Part shown: positions 47,324 to 58,485 of the stretch, piece by piece | Layout of the letters: each line of letters opens with the position of its first letter | Numbering within the stretch: the first letter of the stretch is position 1 | Assembly (NCBI GenBank): GCA_031835245.1 | Contig: JAVKOQ010000014.1 | Coordinates: 209,001 to 273,000 of the forward strand | From: Balamuthia mandrillaris | Lineage: Eukaryota; Discosea; Longamoebia; Balamuthiidae | DNA length: 64,000 nucleotides | Direction: 5' to 3' | The notes under the pieces: model-generated | Databases searched by the model: none | What the model was told of the DNA's origin: nothing | Seen by the model: the letters and a program-made list of their open reading frames with translations, nothing else | Program-made: the position numbers and the translations under genes

Positions 47324-48399
47324 TCTCTCTCTCTTTCTTGTCGTTTCTTTCTTGTCGTTTCTTTCTTTCTTTCTTTGAACAGCTGGTCAATATAGCAGAC
47401 CGCATGCATCTTACTTTAACGCCTGGAACCTTCCCAATTGGGAATGGGACAAAGTCTCTCCTTTCTACCTCCAAATGGAAAACCACAAGCCCTCTTCTAA
47501 CAGCTCCTCTGCTTCGTTCTTTGGAACTGGAGGACCGCTGCCCATCTCCATGAGCTTTGAGCAAACGCATGGAAAGGACTTCATCGCCGCTATAAAATAC
47601 CATAATGAAACCTTTTTGGATGGACAAGAGGCATTAGAAGAGGATAGTGAGGCCTTCCTTCAAGCTCCTCGCATCATTCTCAACGGCAAGCGGGTCACGT
47701 CGTATCAGGCTTACGTGGAGCCTCTTCTTCAAGACGCTGAAGCGAACATCGAGCTGAGAACAAGAGTCGCAGTGGACAAGATCATTTTGAAAGAAAAACA
47801 AACTGAGGCAAGCGAGGAAAGCGGTGAAAGCAAGTGGATTGCAGTTGGAGTGGTTTATAGAGACGAAGAAGGAAGAGAGAGGGAGGTGAGAGTGAGAAGG
47901 GAAGTCATTGTCTCTGCTGGAGTTTACGATAGCCCAATTGTGCTAATGCGATCGGGCATTGGACCGGAGGAGCATCTGAGCAGCATTGGCATTGATACTC
48001 TTATTGACCTTCCTGCTGTTGGTTCGTTGTTCTTTTTTCTCTTGTTCTCCTCTTTCATCTATATTTTTTTTATTTTCAATAACTTCTCATGTTATACAGG
48101 CCAAAACCTTAAAAACAGAGGAGGCTACACCGTTACCAGCGTTTTAACAGAGGTGCCCTTCATCTCTTTCTTAGTTCTTCCACGAAACCACTGACCGACA
48201 TAACAATTCCACTTTACATTACACTTGTTGTTATATAATAGCCAACTCCGGAGATGACTATTGACCCAGAAAACGAAACAGTGATCGCACAATGGGAAAG
48301 TAACCCTGACTCCAGCCCGCTCTCTGCCAGTCTTGCTGAGATTTTAGGTTTTGGAAAAAGCAGCAGCGAGAGTCCTGACATTGATATGATGGTATTATT

Positions 48400-48436
<37 letters not shown>

Positions 48437-49249
48437 CAGCTGTTATCTTTTGACTGATCCAGTGTTCTTTCTATTCCTGCCTCCTTCGTTATGTGTTCCT
48501 TTTCGATTAGTACGAGATGACGAACGTCATTCCACGTTCTATTGGGGTGCACGTCGATACTTTGGTTTGCATTCTTGCCAAAGTTCGTTCCACCGGACAT
48601 GTGGAGCTTCGTTCCGAGGATCCATGGGACAACGCCAAGGTCTGGCCCAACTTTTTGGGGGATGAGGGGGATTGGGAAGCTTTGCTGTCTTGCATAGACT
48701 TTATGAGGACATTGAACACAGCTCCTTCCATGACAGCCAGTGAATACTCCTTCTCCTCTTTTGCTTCCTTTTTATATATTCCACTTATTCTTTTTTAAAA
48801 AAATAGTTCATACGCTTGAGTTTTTACCAGGCACCTCAGCCGACACAGAAGAGGAGATTCGCAAGGCGGTCAAAGGCCGTTTCACCAACACGGTCCACGC
48901 CTGGGGCACCTGCCAAATAGGAGATGCGGAGGAAGAGTCGGCGGTTGTGGACCAGTTCCTCATGGTGCGTGGAACCGAAAACGTGCGCGTGGCGGATACC
49001 TCAATCCTTCCTGCCGCTCACTATCCGCTTTCCGGTCTTATGGTTTGTCTTTCACCTCTTTCGTTCTTTCTTTTCTTTTCTTTCTTTATTGAATGGTGTT
49101 AACGAATGAACAACAAACAGGCGACTGCATATATGGTTGGAGAGAGAGCGGCAGCGATGGTAAGCGAAGCGGGATACGAAGTGGACGAGATGTACTATGA
49201 AGATTCCTCTGCGTCTTCTCATTCTTCTATTCTTCATCTTTTGTTCTAA
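46718..49249 (+). CDS. secreted GMC-family FAD-dependent oxidoreductase
   Basis: Seven exons (46718-47084, 47383-48021, 48100-48152, 48242-48391, 48511-48739, 48807-49042, 49121-49249) give 600 residues, typical for choline dehydrogenase/glucose oxidase relatives. A signal peptide (SFSLLCLLSLCCLSFALSFATA) precedes the FAD-binding motif FDYVVIGAGTAGCAVAGRLAE and LLLERG. The second exon carries INTGQYSRPHASYFNAWN and the third GMC region VSAGVYDSPIVLMRSGIGP. The C-terminal catalytic block reads NTVHAWGTCQIGD (family HPVGTCxMG; the His is kept) and VRVADTSILPAAHYPLSGLM. Substrate (alcohol, sugar, aryl alcohol) cannot be told. CT-rich introns at 47085-47382 and 48392-48510. Confidence 0.92.
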
Positions 49250-49324
49250 ATCAAGAAGTCTTTTTTTTTTCTCAAGGCTTGGTACTGGTCTTCATTTATA
49301 AAGTGAGAAATGAGAGCGAGAGTG

Positions 49325-49326
49325 AG

Positions 49327-49367
<41 letters not shown>
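49325..49367. repeat. (GA)n microsatellite between convergent genes
   Basis: GA run directly next to the stop codon of the pRiA4b-ORF3-like gene on the - strand. Confidence 0.9.
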
Positions 49368-49368
<1 letters not shown>

Positions 49369-49369
<1 letters not shown>

Positions 49370-49976
49370 TAGTATTGTTGAGGAGGTTTGCCGCGCTTCT
49401 GAGTGATGACCACCTTCTCATCGGATGGAGGACCCATCTTGCTGCCGTTGAATGTTAGGACGAAAGGCCAACTGTCACCAAAGTCGTACAAAAGTGGCAT
49501 CTGTACACCCGCTTCCAATGGCAAACTGTCAAGTCGCTGTTATACGACCAACACAAACACAAATTTTAGTGGAGGAGAGAGGAGAGAGGAGAGAGGAGAG
49601 AGGGGAGAGGAGAGGAGAGAGGGGAGAGGAGAGGGAGAGAGGAGAGAGGAGAGAGGAGAGAGAGGAGAGAGGAGAGAGGAGAGAGGAGAGAGGGAGAGAG
49701 GAGAGAGGAGAGAGGAGAGAGGAGAGAGGAGAGAGGAGAGAGGATGTTTACAGCAGAGGGTTCCTCGAAGCTTCTTTCTATTTCAGAGCCATCCGGGAGG
49801 GTCAGGCGGTAGAGGTGATCAAAGTCAAAGTCGAAGCCCTTCTCCAACAGCTCCTCCAAAGCGTCATCGAGGGTCATGTCAGCCCTCACCGTAGCCACTC
49901 GGAAGCAGTTGTGCCGCTTCAGCAGCAACTTGAACTCATAATACTTCACTTGTTGTTGCTCCGTTGTCTTTTGAGC

Positions 49977-50011
<35 letters not shown>

Positions 50012-50381
50012 GAAACAGGAAAAAAAAACAAGAAATGAAAATGGAACAAGAAACGAAAATAGAAAAGTAAAGACAAAAAAGAATAAAAGAAAAAAAATGG
50101 TGTAATGAGCATTAAAACGAGCGTGGTAGTACCTTAGAAGCTGAAGAAGAAGCCTCTCCTCTTTGTTGTCCTTCCTCCCGTTCGTCCCTTCCTCGTTTTT
50201 GAGGGGTGGTGGCAGCCCCACCATGTGGTTTGCGCCCACAACAAGTGTCGCAGGTACAAAAGGGTGTCTTTCCCAGCTTGAAGCAATAGTTCCTATAGCA
50301 CATGGGCACGTGGAAGACCAGGTCCGTGCCATTGACGCCCTCCCCGCACATGCTGCACGTCGTCCTATCGGCGGTCTGCAT
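49369..50381 (-). CDS. zinc-binding protein with a plasmid pRiA4b ORF-3-like domain
   Basis: Three exons (50133-50381, 49752-49976, 49369-49536) give 213 residues. The N terminus has a Cys-rich module (TTCSMCGEGVNG, VPMCYRNYCFK, FCTCDTCCGRK) likely to bind zinc. After a charged linker, the second half shows features of the pRiA4b ORF-3/IS1096 passenger-like fold: YYEFKLLLKRHNCFRVATVRADMTLDDALEELLEKGF, then the hallmark LLYDFGDSWPFVLTFNG. That domain is common on bacterial plasmids and sporadic in eukaryotes; its biochemical role is not known. The introns are GA-rich (CT in sense), including a 170-bp (GAGGAGA)n block at 49570-49744. A bacterial origin of the C-terminal domain is inference. Confidence 0.8.
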
Positions 50382-50625
50382 GGTGGGGGACTCTTGTACC
50401 CTTTTCTTGCCGTTGCTCTTTTTTTCTGTTCTGTTTTTTTTTTTTTTTGCTAACGGAAAAATTGTTGCAAAAGTGTGTGTTTCATTAAGAGACGCTTCCT
50501 TAAATTTTAGGTGGAGCTTTGAATCTTGATTGGCCAAATGATTTCAAAAGTGTAATCTTATTGGCTGTTGAGTTGGTCACGAGATTTCCAATCTCTCGCC
50601 TTTCAATTTTCGACAAAATTTCCGA

Positions 50626-51425
50626 TTATGAATTGTTATTATTCTCCTTCCCATCTTCTCCTCTTTCTTCGGCCATCTCGGCTGGTGGCTCTGGGAGGTG
50701 CTTGATGACCTTGCACGGGTTGCCCGCCGCGAGCACGTTGGCAGGAATGTCCTTGGTGACAACGCTCCCCGCTCCTATGGTGGTATTGTCTCCGATGGTA
50801 ACGCCGGGGCATAGGATGGCTCCTCCGCCCAACCACACGTTGTTTCCGATCTTTATGGGTCGTGCCAGCTCTGGTCCCTTCATGGTTTGTTTTCCCACAA
50901 AAAAAAAAAAGAAGTTCGAAAAAAAATAGAAAGAAAAAGAAAGAAAGGTTTGATGGCTGAAATAAAATAAAAAAATAATATTTTAAAATAATAATATTTA
51001 AAAAACAAACGAAAACGAAAAAGAAGAGGAGAACGAAAGGAACGAACAAGAATGCGGACAGAGGCTTCAAGCGGGTGGGTGGCGGCATAGATCTGGACGT
51101 TGGGGCCGCAGAGGACGTTATCCCCAATGTCGACATGGGCGCAGTCCAGAATGACGCAGTTGAAGTTCATGTAGAAGTTTCGGCCCACCGAAATGTGCCT
51201 GCCGTAGTCGCAGTAGAAAGGAGGTTCCATGTAAGTCCCTTCCCCCGCCTTTAGGAACAGCTCCGAGATGATCCTCGTTCGCTTTTCTTTTTCTTCCTAT
51301 TTTTTTTTTTGTTGTTAGTTTGGGTTTTTTTTTTGTTGAAGAAAAGAATTTTGTTGAAGAAAAGAAGAAAAGGGAGGAGGAGCAGGAGGAGCAGGAGGAG
51401 CAGGAGGAGGGATAGAGAAGAGAGA

Positions 51426-51462
<37 letters not shown>

Positions 51463-51645
51463 GACTTCAGTGGACTGGTTGTAGGCACGGAGCAACTTTC
51501 TGGCATTATTTCTCATTTGGACCAAAAGAGGGTCGGAGGCGTTGTACAGCTCTCCGGAGAGCATGTTCTCCAGCTCCTTGGAGGTCGCGTCGACGTTGGC
51601 CTCCGAGCTGGTGGTGGTCTGTGGCTGCTGCTGTTGATTCTCCAT
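50626..51645 (-). CDS. maa: maltose/galactoside O-acetyltransferase-like enzyme (left-handed beta-helix)
   Basis: Three exons (51466-51645, 51048-51296, 50626-50877) give 226 residues. The N-terminal helical cap ([20 protein letters not shown]) is typical of the maltose-acetyltransferase group. Hexapeptide repeats follow ([32 protein letters not shown], then [23 protein letters not shown] and [13 protein letters not shown]). The catalytic His is in AATHPLEA. I chose the donor at 51047/51046 because the joined [18 protein letters not shown] then equals the bacterial family in length. Uses acetyl-CoA to acetylate a sugar hydroxyl; true substrate unknown. Close similarity to bacterial enzymes could reflect old transfer, though three introns show it is fully domesticated. 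Confidence 0.92.
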
Positions 51646-51819
51646 TCTCTTCTTTGTTTCTTTTTTTGTTGTTGCCTGATGATTGATTTTTTATTGGTTA
51701 AAATTTTCCGCCTCTGAAATTTTGTTGGTCCATAAAATTTCTACAATCTACATTCCAATTCTATGCGATATTTCGCCAAACTACACAATAAAAAAAAGGA
51801 CAAAGCAAAAAAAAAAAGT

Positions 51820-52599
51820 ATGAAGAAGAGCCAAGTGAGCGTTCTGTATCACTGCCCATGTCCCGATGGAGCTTTCGCCGCTCTTGCCGCTTATCTGCAC
51901 TTCTCCAAAAGAGACGTGGGTACGTTGTGTTGTCCACAAACGAAAACAATTTTACGAGCAAGAATTAATTTTTTTTTTTTGCATCGTTGCGCTTCAAGAT
52001 TTGAAGTTTGTGCCGCATTTTACCTACAACGCCATCGACGTGGAGAGCCATCCTGCCCTCACCACCGGAAACCCTGACGTTTACTTGTAACGCCTTTGCT
52101 TTCTGTTGCTCTCTTTTTTTTCTTCTCTAATGTTTTTTTTGTTTGTTAAAAAAAACGTTAGGTTGGATTATTGCGGGCCGGCTGACTTTATCCCAAGACT
52201 GTCCGCTCTTCCTGTCAACAAAGTTGTGTTGTTGGACCACCACAAGACGGTTCTCTTTCTCTTTCTCTTCTCATTTTCGCTCTTCTCTTTCTCTCTCTCA
52301 CACACTCTCTCTCTTCTCTCTCTTCTCAATTCATTGTCTCTTCTCGCTTTCTCTCACTCCTTTACGCTCCTCTCACTTTTGCTCTTCTTCGTTCTTCTTA
52401 TCGTTGTTGTCTTATGTTGTTGTTGTCTTATGTTGTTGTTGTCTTATGTTGTTGTTGTTGTTGTCTTATGTTGTTGTTGTTGTTGTCTTATGTTGTTGTT
52501 GTTGTTGTCTTATGTTGTTGTTGTTGTTGTCTTATGTTGTTGTCTTATGTTGTTGTCTTATGTTGTTGTCTTATGTTGTTGTCTTATGTTGTTGTCTTA

Positions 52600-52641
<42 letters not shown>

Positions 52642-52645
52642 CTTA

Positions 52646-52722
<77 letters not shown>

Positions 52723-53978
52723 TTCTTCTTCTATTTCTTCGTAAACTGTATGACACGAAAGGCGATAGAAATGATAGAAGAGTACAAGCAACAAAACAGA
52801 ATGCCGTCCAATGGTACGTTTAAAATCCTTTGTAGGCAGCGTGCATAAAGAGCACATTTTTTATGTTGGAACTTTTATAATAGTGGAAGTGAGTTTGGAT
52901 TATGACAGATCGGGTGCCACCATAGCATGGTTATTATTCTTCCCTGTTTCTTTCTTCTGGTTCTTCTTCGTCTAAACATGTACATTTTATCCTCGAAAAA
53001 GGGACTATTTTGAGCAGCAAGGTAAAATGGTGGAAGATGACGCCGAACTAAAGTTTGTTCTTTTAGTTTTTTAGCACTCCTTCAATAGAATGCACCAGCT
53101 ACTTATGTAAAACCTTTGCCTCCAGGAGGTTGCAAGAGATGTTTGCTTACATCGAAGACAACGACTTGTGGCGAAAAGCACTTCCAAACTCCAAAGAATT
53201 CAGCGTGTTTGTCCTTTTCTTTCTTTCAGTATCTGAAAAAGGAGCCAACCTAACCATTCTTTGAAAAAAGTGGGTTGGCAGAGCTGCGCCTGGACTATGA
53301 TTTTACCAACAATCCTGAACTCTTTACTCAACTATTGAGCTTGGGTATGTATTTATTCATGTTAATCATTTGGGTGCAGAACAACTTTGCTCAAACTGTT
53401 AAAAATACAGAAACCAACAAGTTAATAGAGAGCGGAAAGGTTCTTGTAAAGCAACAACAAGAGTTGATTGATGCAGACATCAGCAGAGCGTCGCCTGTAT
53501 GCCTCTCCTTTCTCTTTTCTGCCCATAATCCTTTCTTCTTAACTTTGGAGCGAAAAACAAGGTTGCCTTAGGAGGCCAAGATTCTGGCTTTGGTCAATGC
53601 TTGGGAGTGGTCACTGCCAACCCCAACTTGCGTAGCGAACTGGGCAATCAATTAGCCAAAAAGAGTCTTCAGGCAGGCCTTAGGTACTTGTTCTCCATCG
53701 CATCTCATCCTTGCTTATACCTCCTCAACGTTATTTCGTATTATTTTTTGTTCATGTGTTCTCATTCTTCTTCTACTAGAGGAATAGCAGCATTGGCTTA
53801 TGAAGAACCAGCGATGAAAGATGCAGAGAAGATGTATAAAGTAAGCTTACGTTCTTTGTCAGATGATACAACTGCTATCAGCAGCAAATATGGAGGAGGG
53901 GGCCATGCCAAAGCCTCTTCCTTCCTTCTTGAAAAGACTCGTTGGCAGGAATGGGTTGATGCTGCTTCAACTTTATGA
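51820..53978 (+). CDS. DHH/DHHA1-family phosphoesterase
   Basis: Eleven exons (51820-51919, 51999-52086, 52162-52249, 52762-52813, 52884-52929, 53002-53052, 53126-53206, 53271-53344, 53411-53496, 53562-53683, 53780-53978) give 328 residues. An in-frame ATG at 51763 would add 19 residues. Seen: VLYHCPCPDGAFAALAA (the first metal Asp in CPDG), LLDYCGPADFIP (the D of motif II), VVLLDHHKT (the DHH motif), LDYDRSGATIAWDYF, and near the end SSKYGGGGHAKASSF, the DHHA1 GGGH. This family includes nanoRNases, oligonucleotide and cyclic-dinucleotide phosphodiesterases and exopolyphosphatases, and the substrate here cannot be told. Exons of 46-122 nt are unusually small. Two junctions (53206/53271 and 53344/53411) were set only by phase and could shift. 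Confidence 0.87.
52392..52722. repeat. (TTG)n array with interspersed CTTATG units in a DHH-gene intron
   Basis: The 512-bp third intron holds blocks of (GTT)2-20 separated by regularly recurring CTTATG, for example CTTATGTTGTTGTTG, then a pure (TTG)n tail. It looks like a compound minisatellite that grew by unit slippage. The sense strand is T/G-rich. Confidence 0.9.
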
Positions 53979-54380
53979 CAGGGAGAAGAAGAAGAAGAAG
54001 AAGAAGAAGAAGAAGAAGAAGAAGAAGAAGAAGAAGAAGAAGAAGAAGAAGAAGAACAAGAAGAAGAAGAAGAAGAAGAACAAGAAGAAGAAGAAGAAGA
54101 AGAAGAAGAAGAAGAAGAAGAAGAAGAAGAAGAAGAAGAAGAAGAAGAACAATAACGAAGAGAGTAACAATAAATATTTTTGATAAAATAACTTTTTTAA
54201 TGAAGGAAAAAAACAAGTAAAGAGGAGAGCATCAAACAAGAATCGATGCCTTTTCTCTTCCTTTCTTGTATTTTTTGTAAAGAACAAAGTGCTTCATTCA
54301 CTTTTCTAAAAACCAAAATTGTTTTTCTTTTTTTCTTTTTTGACAAAAAAAACGAATCCTTCTTCTTTTCGTTGTTTTTT
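53979..54380. other. convergent 3' region with a (GAA)n array
   Basis: A (GAA)n run of about 170 bp with a few AAC interruptions (53984-54150) starts six bases after the DHH stop codon. AATAAA follows at about 54169. The peroxidase stop lies at 54381 on the other strand. No gene seen. Confidence 0.75.
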
Positions 54381-56755
54381 TTACACCATAGTAAAGACGT
54401 TATCGGGAAGGTTGGTGAAGCCAGTGTTTCTCTCTATGATATCGCTGAGCTTCGTGTTCTTGATTACCTCCAACTCTTCCGGAGTCCATTGATCGTTCTC
54501 ATACCAGAAACTGTGGCATTAAAGAAAGGAAGGAACAATGTTAATGAAATGAAGATAAAGAGAAGAAGGAAGAAGGAAAGACAAACCGATCAGCATCCCT
54601 CAGCCGAATGAATTGTTCTTTGAGGATTGCCTTGAAGAGAGGGCCAATAGCGGCACCATTCTCGTGGTCTAAACATAAGATGAATGAGGTAAGTGGCCGA
54701 AAAGAAGAGGGGAGAGAGAGAGAAAGAGAGAAAGAAAGAGAGAAACAAACCTTCCGCAAGACCACCAGCGTAAGCATCAACATCATCGATGTTGCCAGGG
54801 CCGTATGCCTCCCTGAGAGCAGCGGCCGTGGTGCCTTCGGAAGAGATACACTCGTAGTCGTCGCATCTTGGCAGACCATAAGCCTCTCTCATGTCATTGT
54901 AGCCGGCCTAGCATTCACAACAAAGCAAAAAATAAGAGACAAGGAAGCTTCAACAGCAAAGAAGGGAAACGTACGATGCCGTGATCACGTCCTCTTTGGA
55001 TGTTGATGGCCACCAAGTCGAGGACACGGAACAACCTGTCTCTGAGATCAGGGACGATGATGGCGTCGATCTTGTTCATGGGAGTCTCAGACAGACCCTT
55101 CAAGAAAGGCCCAATGTCGAACTCGAGTATCATGGGTGGGTTGAAGTAGTTGTCGCTCAAACGAAGTGGGGCTGCGGCAGTGCTGCCGTTACGAATCTCG
55201 TTGCCATCATTGTCCAACAAGGGAATGACGGTAGGGGCGGCGCTGTGTCCCATTCGGTAACCAGCAGTGCTGAACTCAACTGTGAAGGAAGTGATTACTA
55301 CAAAGAAACAACAAGGAAAAGGAGGAGAGGAGGAGGGAACGTACTGGACATGGAGCCATCGGCTTGAGGGTTGTAGGCAACATAGGGCTCCAAAGGCTCG
55401 CCAAAGAGGGCAGGCAAGAACTCGTCGTAAGTGATGTGCTCGACCAGGGAGTAGACCCACTTCCTGCCCATCTGGTAGCGAAGCTCGTCCTCCTCAGCGG
55501 GATTGCCGCCAGTACAGAAAATGTGAGAGTCCACAAAGCGGTTGTGCTCCCTCATGAACAAAACTTGCAAAGTCTGAGTTGTTCCAGATTCAGACAAGAG
55601 TGAGTAAACAAAGCAAAGAGAAGACTGATAAGGGAAGAGTAAACTACGAACCGTCAACATCACGTTCTCATTAGCACGGCCGTCACCAGCAGCGAAAACG
55701 TTATCTCCAGGCACGTTCTCCTCAGTGTTTGACATGTCAACGCCGATAAGAGTGTTCATGGGCAAGAAACGTCCATCAGCGCTGGCGCGGAGTCTGCCTC
55801 CCTGACCGGTCCTCAACAGACGAGCGCTGCCAGGATCGCTGCCATAAACAAAGCTGGCATCAATCCAAGTGGTCACATCGGTACGTTGCTCTCGGGGAGT
55901 CATGCCAGCAAGAGAGCGGCAGAACTGCATGGTCACTCCGCCACGGCTCTGAGGGTCGAAGCGAGGATCACCACGGGGCACCTCAATACGGAAGCTGTCG
56001 TCACAGGGGGAGGTGACAGGAGTGGCGGTGAGGTCGTGATCAATAAGCTGGCCCCAAGCCATGGTCATCAGGGAGATTTTCTCCTTGGTGGTGGGCTCGG
56101 CGCGGTTGAAGACAGCATTGCTGATGGCACGAGCGCTCGGAAGACGCGTGGGGTTGCCTCCACGAGGCACGGAGATGCCATCCTCATAGTGGAAGTTGGC
56201 AAAGTGGAAGGTGGGCCTTCTGGCCTGTCCCATTTGGGTCCTCAGCTGGTTGTTGCCGCTACCATCTATGCTCCTGAACTCACGACGTCCAAACTCGGGA
56301 TCCGAGCAAGGGGCCATGCAAACGCCCTCGCAGGAACGCACGGAGGGTCCGCCGCAGCGTCCATGACAGTCAGTGAAGCTCCTTCCGCCGCATTGGCCGG
56401 TACAATCCTCCTTGTCAGGACCATTGCAGACGCCATTGCAGTCCAGCACGGCATTGCCGTTACAGATGCCGTTACAGTCCTCCACAGCTGTGCCGTTGCA
56501 GACGCCCAAGCAGTCCTTCACAGCAGTACCGCCACAGATACCAAAGCAGTCAAAGTCGTCGCATTGGGGGGCTTGCCTTCTGGAGAGAAACTCTTCAGGG
56601 GTCTCACTGCGAAAATGAATGAAGGAAGGGATGGAGAGGATAGGGGAAGAGCTGGTGGTGGCGCTCTTGGAGTCGCGCGTGGCCTGGAAGGTCACAGCTC
56701 CCATCACCACGAAGGTGACTGCAAGAAATATCAACGTTACGCTGCTTTTCATCAT
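54381..56755 (-). CDS. animal-type haem peroxidase (peroxinectin-like) with a 12-residue Cys-repeat stalk
   Basis: Six coding exons (55652-56755, 55345-55573, 54975-55279, 54751-54907, 54587-54668, 54381-54510) give 668 residues. The N terminus is a signal peptide or anchor (SSVTLIFLAVTFVVMGAVTF). Seven tandem units of 12 residues with the pattern DCxGxCxGxxxx follow (about 56500-56310). The peroxidase domain contains WGQLIDHDLTATP (distal His), FMREHNR (catalytic Arg), GYRMGHSAAP (proximal His region), VPDLRDRLF and AINIQRGRDHGI. Such enzymes oxidise halides or phenols with H2O2 outside the cell; Dictyostelium has a relative (poxA). A 5' UTR intron (about 56769-56869) is GA-rich (CT in sense), and TATAAAAA lies at 57087-57094 on the - strand. 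Confidence 0.94.
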
Positions 56756-56811
56756 ATCGGATGAAAACCTGTATTCGTTTGGTGATGGAAAGCAAGCATA
56801 AGAAGGTGAGT

Positions 56812-56852
<41 letters not shown>

Positions 56853-57086
56853 AAAGAAAACAAACATACCCTCTACAGTGCTATCAATGGAGAGGTGGAA
56901 GAATTTCGATAGTAGGCAGGGAAGCACAACAACAACGAGCAAGGTGGTGGCTTGGTGGTGGTCAAACGCCTTGTTGGTTTCTCGCTCTTTCAAGCTGAAG
57001 TTGTTATAGCTGGATGCTGTTGCTTGTTGTTCTTTGTTGGTTGAGTGAGTTGGATGAGAAAAAAAAAGCCTGAATCAAACGGCTCT

Positions 57087-57094
57087 TTTTTATA
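57087..57094 (-). promoter_or_regulatory. TATA box of the peroxidase gene
   Basis: TATAAAAA on the - strand, about 330 bp upstream of the ATG and about 220 bp upstream of the 5' UTR intron donor. It is the only good TATA match in that stretch. Confidence 0.5.
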
Positions 57095-57100
57095 GACGAG

Positions 57101-58485
57101 TGGTCCTCATCCAATGCCCCTCGTTTTCCAATTGGGTGAGAAAAAGGGTTACCCCTCTTCGGAGAAAAGGGCCCCCTTTCCTTCTCCCCCCTTCCTCAGA
57201 GAGGCCAGCCGCTCTGCTGCCCCGATTTCTCTCATCTGTCCCGCCAATTGTCCTGACTTGGCTCCGTGAAACTTCCCGCCTCCCATTCCAGCCCTCCCGC
57301 TGAAATCGTTTCAAAATTTCCAGGCCCAGACCTCTCCTTTTGGTATGCTCATCCAGGCTCCTTGTTGTCCCAAAAGTGTTCTCCCCGAAAACCCTAGGGT
57401 TTCAAAAACAAAAAAAACAAACAAACAAACAAACAACCCGAGATGCTGGTGGGTGCCACAAGGGTCGGGGGGGGGAGGGAGGCATCATGAAGTTGATGGT
57501 GGGAAGAAGCGGAGGTGGTTGGGGATTTCCATAAAAGAGCGAAATGTCGAGGAAAAGAGGGGGGAAGGGGGGTGGAGCAGGGGGAAAGGTGGGGGGGACA
57601 GGAATAGCAGAATAGACGATAGAGAAATAGGGGAGAAGAAAGGGAAGGGAAGGAAAAACGTACAAATGTCGAGGAGAGCAATCGAAAGGAAATAGTGGGT
57701 TTCGTTGAAGATATCGGCGGTAGCTTGTTCTTCTAACGGGGTCCAGTCGACGGGACATGAGTGACAGAACGGCACCATTGTTCTTCATTCTTGGTTTCCT
57801 GGGAGGCGTCAGCATAGTTTGAACTTTGAATTTTCGTGGGAGAAGTTCCGGACTTGGTGGCTCTCTCTTCCTTCTTTTGCGTGGGAAGACACTTTGCTTT
57901 ACCACTTTCGAATCCGCCACTTCGTCGAAAAGAATTTGAAAGAGGGGAAAAACAAATGACACTACACAACAGCACTTGCTTTTTTTTTTTTTTTTTCGTT
58001 GTTTGTTGAAAAACAAGAGCCGGCAAGGCCAGAGGTGGAAGGAAGAAGGAAAGAGGCCAAGGGGTCTCTCTCGGGTGGGGGCCTTCTTCTTCGTGTGATG
58101 GGTCTTGCCCAACCAAAAATCAGACAAAATATGATCTACGATCAACAGCTGACGTCATGTCCTTCGATGTTTTAACTGGTTACGTGACGTCACCTTCCAC
58201 AATTTTTTTTTCATGAAAAATTTGTTTTATTTATTTTTTTCTGTACCGCATTTTTGGGGGTTCCCTCTTGCAAAAAAAGCAGAGTCAAAGAAGAAGAAAG
58301 GTATGCCCGGCTCCTTGCTCTCCAGCTTTGTTCTCTTCTGTTCTGTTGTCTCTCTTTTTTTTTTTCCCCTCTCTCTCTATATTATTTTGTGTGTGTGTGT
58401 GTGTGGTTCAAAACAGCTTTTAGCTTTGCTCATCATCAAAATTTTATTGATTTTTTGAAATAAAAACAGCACATTGAAATATAAT
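57101..58485. other. unassigned region upstream of myotrophin; possible unresolved - strand exons
   Basis: Several overlapping open frames lie on the - strand at about 57480-58145, including an open stretch with VPFCHSCPVDWTPLEEQATADIFNETHYFLSIALLDI (split here for length: 57660-57778) that ends in a plausible GT donor. Another overlapping frame is Lys/Arg/Pro-rich. I could not link them into a convincing gene. A G-rich low-complexity block (57466-57600) and two CRE palindromes lie in the same gap. Confidence 0.3.
58150..58192. promoter_or_regulatory. paired CRE palindromes upstream of myotrophin
   Basis: TGACGTCA occurs at 58150-58157 and again at 58185-58192, 35 bp apart (start to start) and about 290-330 bp before the myotrophin ATG. 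The second copy is embedded in ACGTGACGTCAC. bZIP binding is inferred from the consensus. Confidence 0.55.

Noticed and set aside
49369-50381. Insertion sequence remnant because of the pRiA4b/IS1096-type domain
   Set aside because: No transposase and no terminal inverted repeats or target duplication seen; the gene has three in-phase exons.
52392-52722. CRISPR-like array of CTTATGTTGTTG units
   Set aside because: No unique spacers; units differ only by the number of GTT, which is slippage in a eukaryotic intron.
53975-54287. Poly-Arg, poly-Lys or poly-Leu/Phe open frames in the GAA array
   Set aside because: Pure trinucleotide repeat directly after the DHH stop codon; no coding signal besides the repeat.
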